Shown here in pieces: positions 63,995-64,000 of a stretch of DNA of 64,000 nucleotides. The first letter of the stretch is position 1. Each line of letters starts with the position of its first letter. A model generated the notes under the pieces. That model searched no databases. It had not been told where the DNA came from and worked only from the letters and a program-made list of their open reading frames with translations. Location: positions 496,001 to 560,000 of the forward strand of contig NZ_QGDO01000002.1 of the NCBI RefSeq assembly GCF_003149185.1, written 5' to 3'. Origin of the DNA: Sediminitomix flava (GTDB taxonomy: Bacteria; Bacteroidota; Bacteroidia; Cytophagales; Flammeovirgaceae). The position numbers were made by a program, and so were the translations under genes.

Positions 63995-64000
63995 GAAGAT

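Overview
The window looks like chromosome of a marine-type Bacteroidota, most likely Cytophagales (Flammeovirgaceae-like). The evidence is an AT-rich base composition, a SusC/SusD pair, type IX secretion (T9SS) cargo with both type A and type B sorting domains and PorZ, a Na+-NQR operon, Bacteroidota-type lipoproteins and few clear Shine-Dalgarno sequences. The assignment comes from reading gene families; no search was run. I saw no rRNA, tRNA, CRISPR array or intact insertion sequence.

Layout. 0-6 kb holds housekeeping and orphan genes: a 5'-truncated gene at the left edge, queD, holA, a lipoprotein, a small secreted protein, an FAD oxidoreductase overlapping a DUF985 cupin gene, an orphan recombinase arm-domain fragment and a small membrane protein. 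6.7-12.4 kb is a SusC/SusD nutrient uptake pair facing a phosphodiester-glycosidase-like gene. 12.4-17.7 kb is a YaeR-like VOC gene and nqrABCDE, with no nqrF next to it. 18-23.9 kb carries porZ, lysC, ppk2 and a DUF6702 gene. 24-30 kb is a tandem pair of about 918-residue T9SS type B proteins. 30-38 kb is mixed: a luciferase-like oxidoreductase, a beta-helix protein, a porin-like barrel, a PepSY-like lipoprotein and an SDR reductase with two palindromic operators. 38-43.7 kb is a complete RND efflux operon. 44-49.4 kb has a SpoIID-like lipoprotein, a GNAT gene, a flavodoxin-fold reductase, a Crp/Fnr regulator and a divergent haloalkane dehalogenase.

49.5-64 kb is the most coherent block. A minus-strand haem and redox cluster (hemA, globin, Tll0287-like haem lipoprotein, small histidine-rich membrane protein, PaaE-like flavin/2Fe-2S reductase, ccmF, pentahaem cytochrome c) sits beside a second Crp/Fnr regulator with an N-terminal cysteine cluster, then moeA, cobA, nirB and nirD. 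CobA makes the sirohaem precursor for NirB, NirBD reduces nitrite to ammonium, and MoeA serves molybdenum cofactor, which suggests nitrate reductase genes lie just beyond the window. The haem cluster may handle nitric oxide or move electrons across the membrane. The two Crp/Fnr-flanked intergenic regions share a 14-of-16 matching palindrome, which suggests one regulon.

Many intergenic gaps carry stem-loops. Five of them are near-copies of one terminator palindrome between 35.4 and 49.5 kb. A different long inverted repeat lies upstream of ccmF, with a degenerate half copy forming the ccmF stop codon region.
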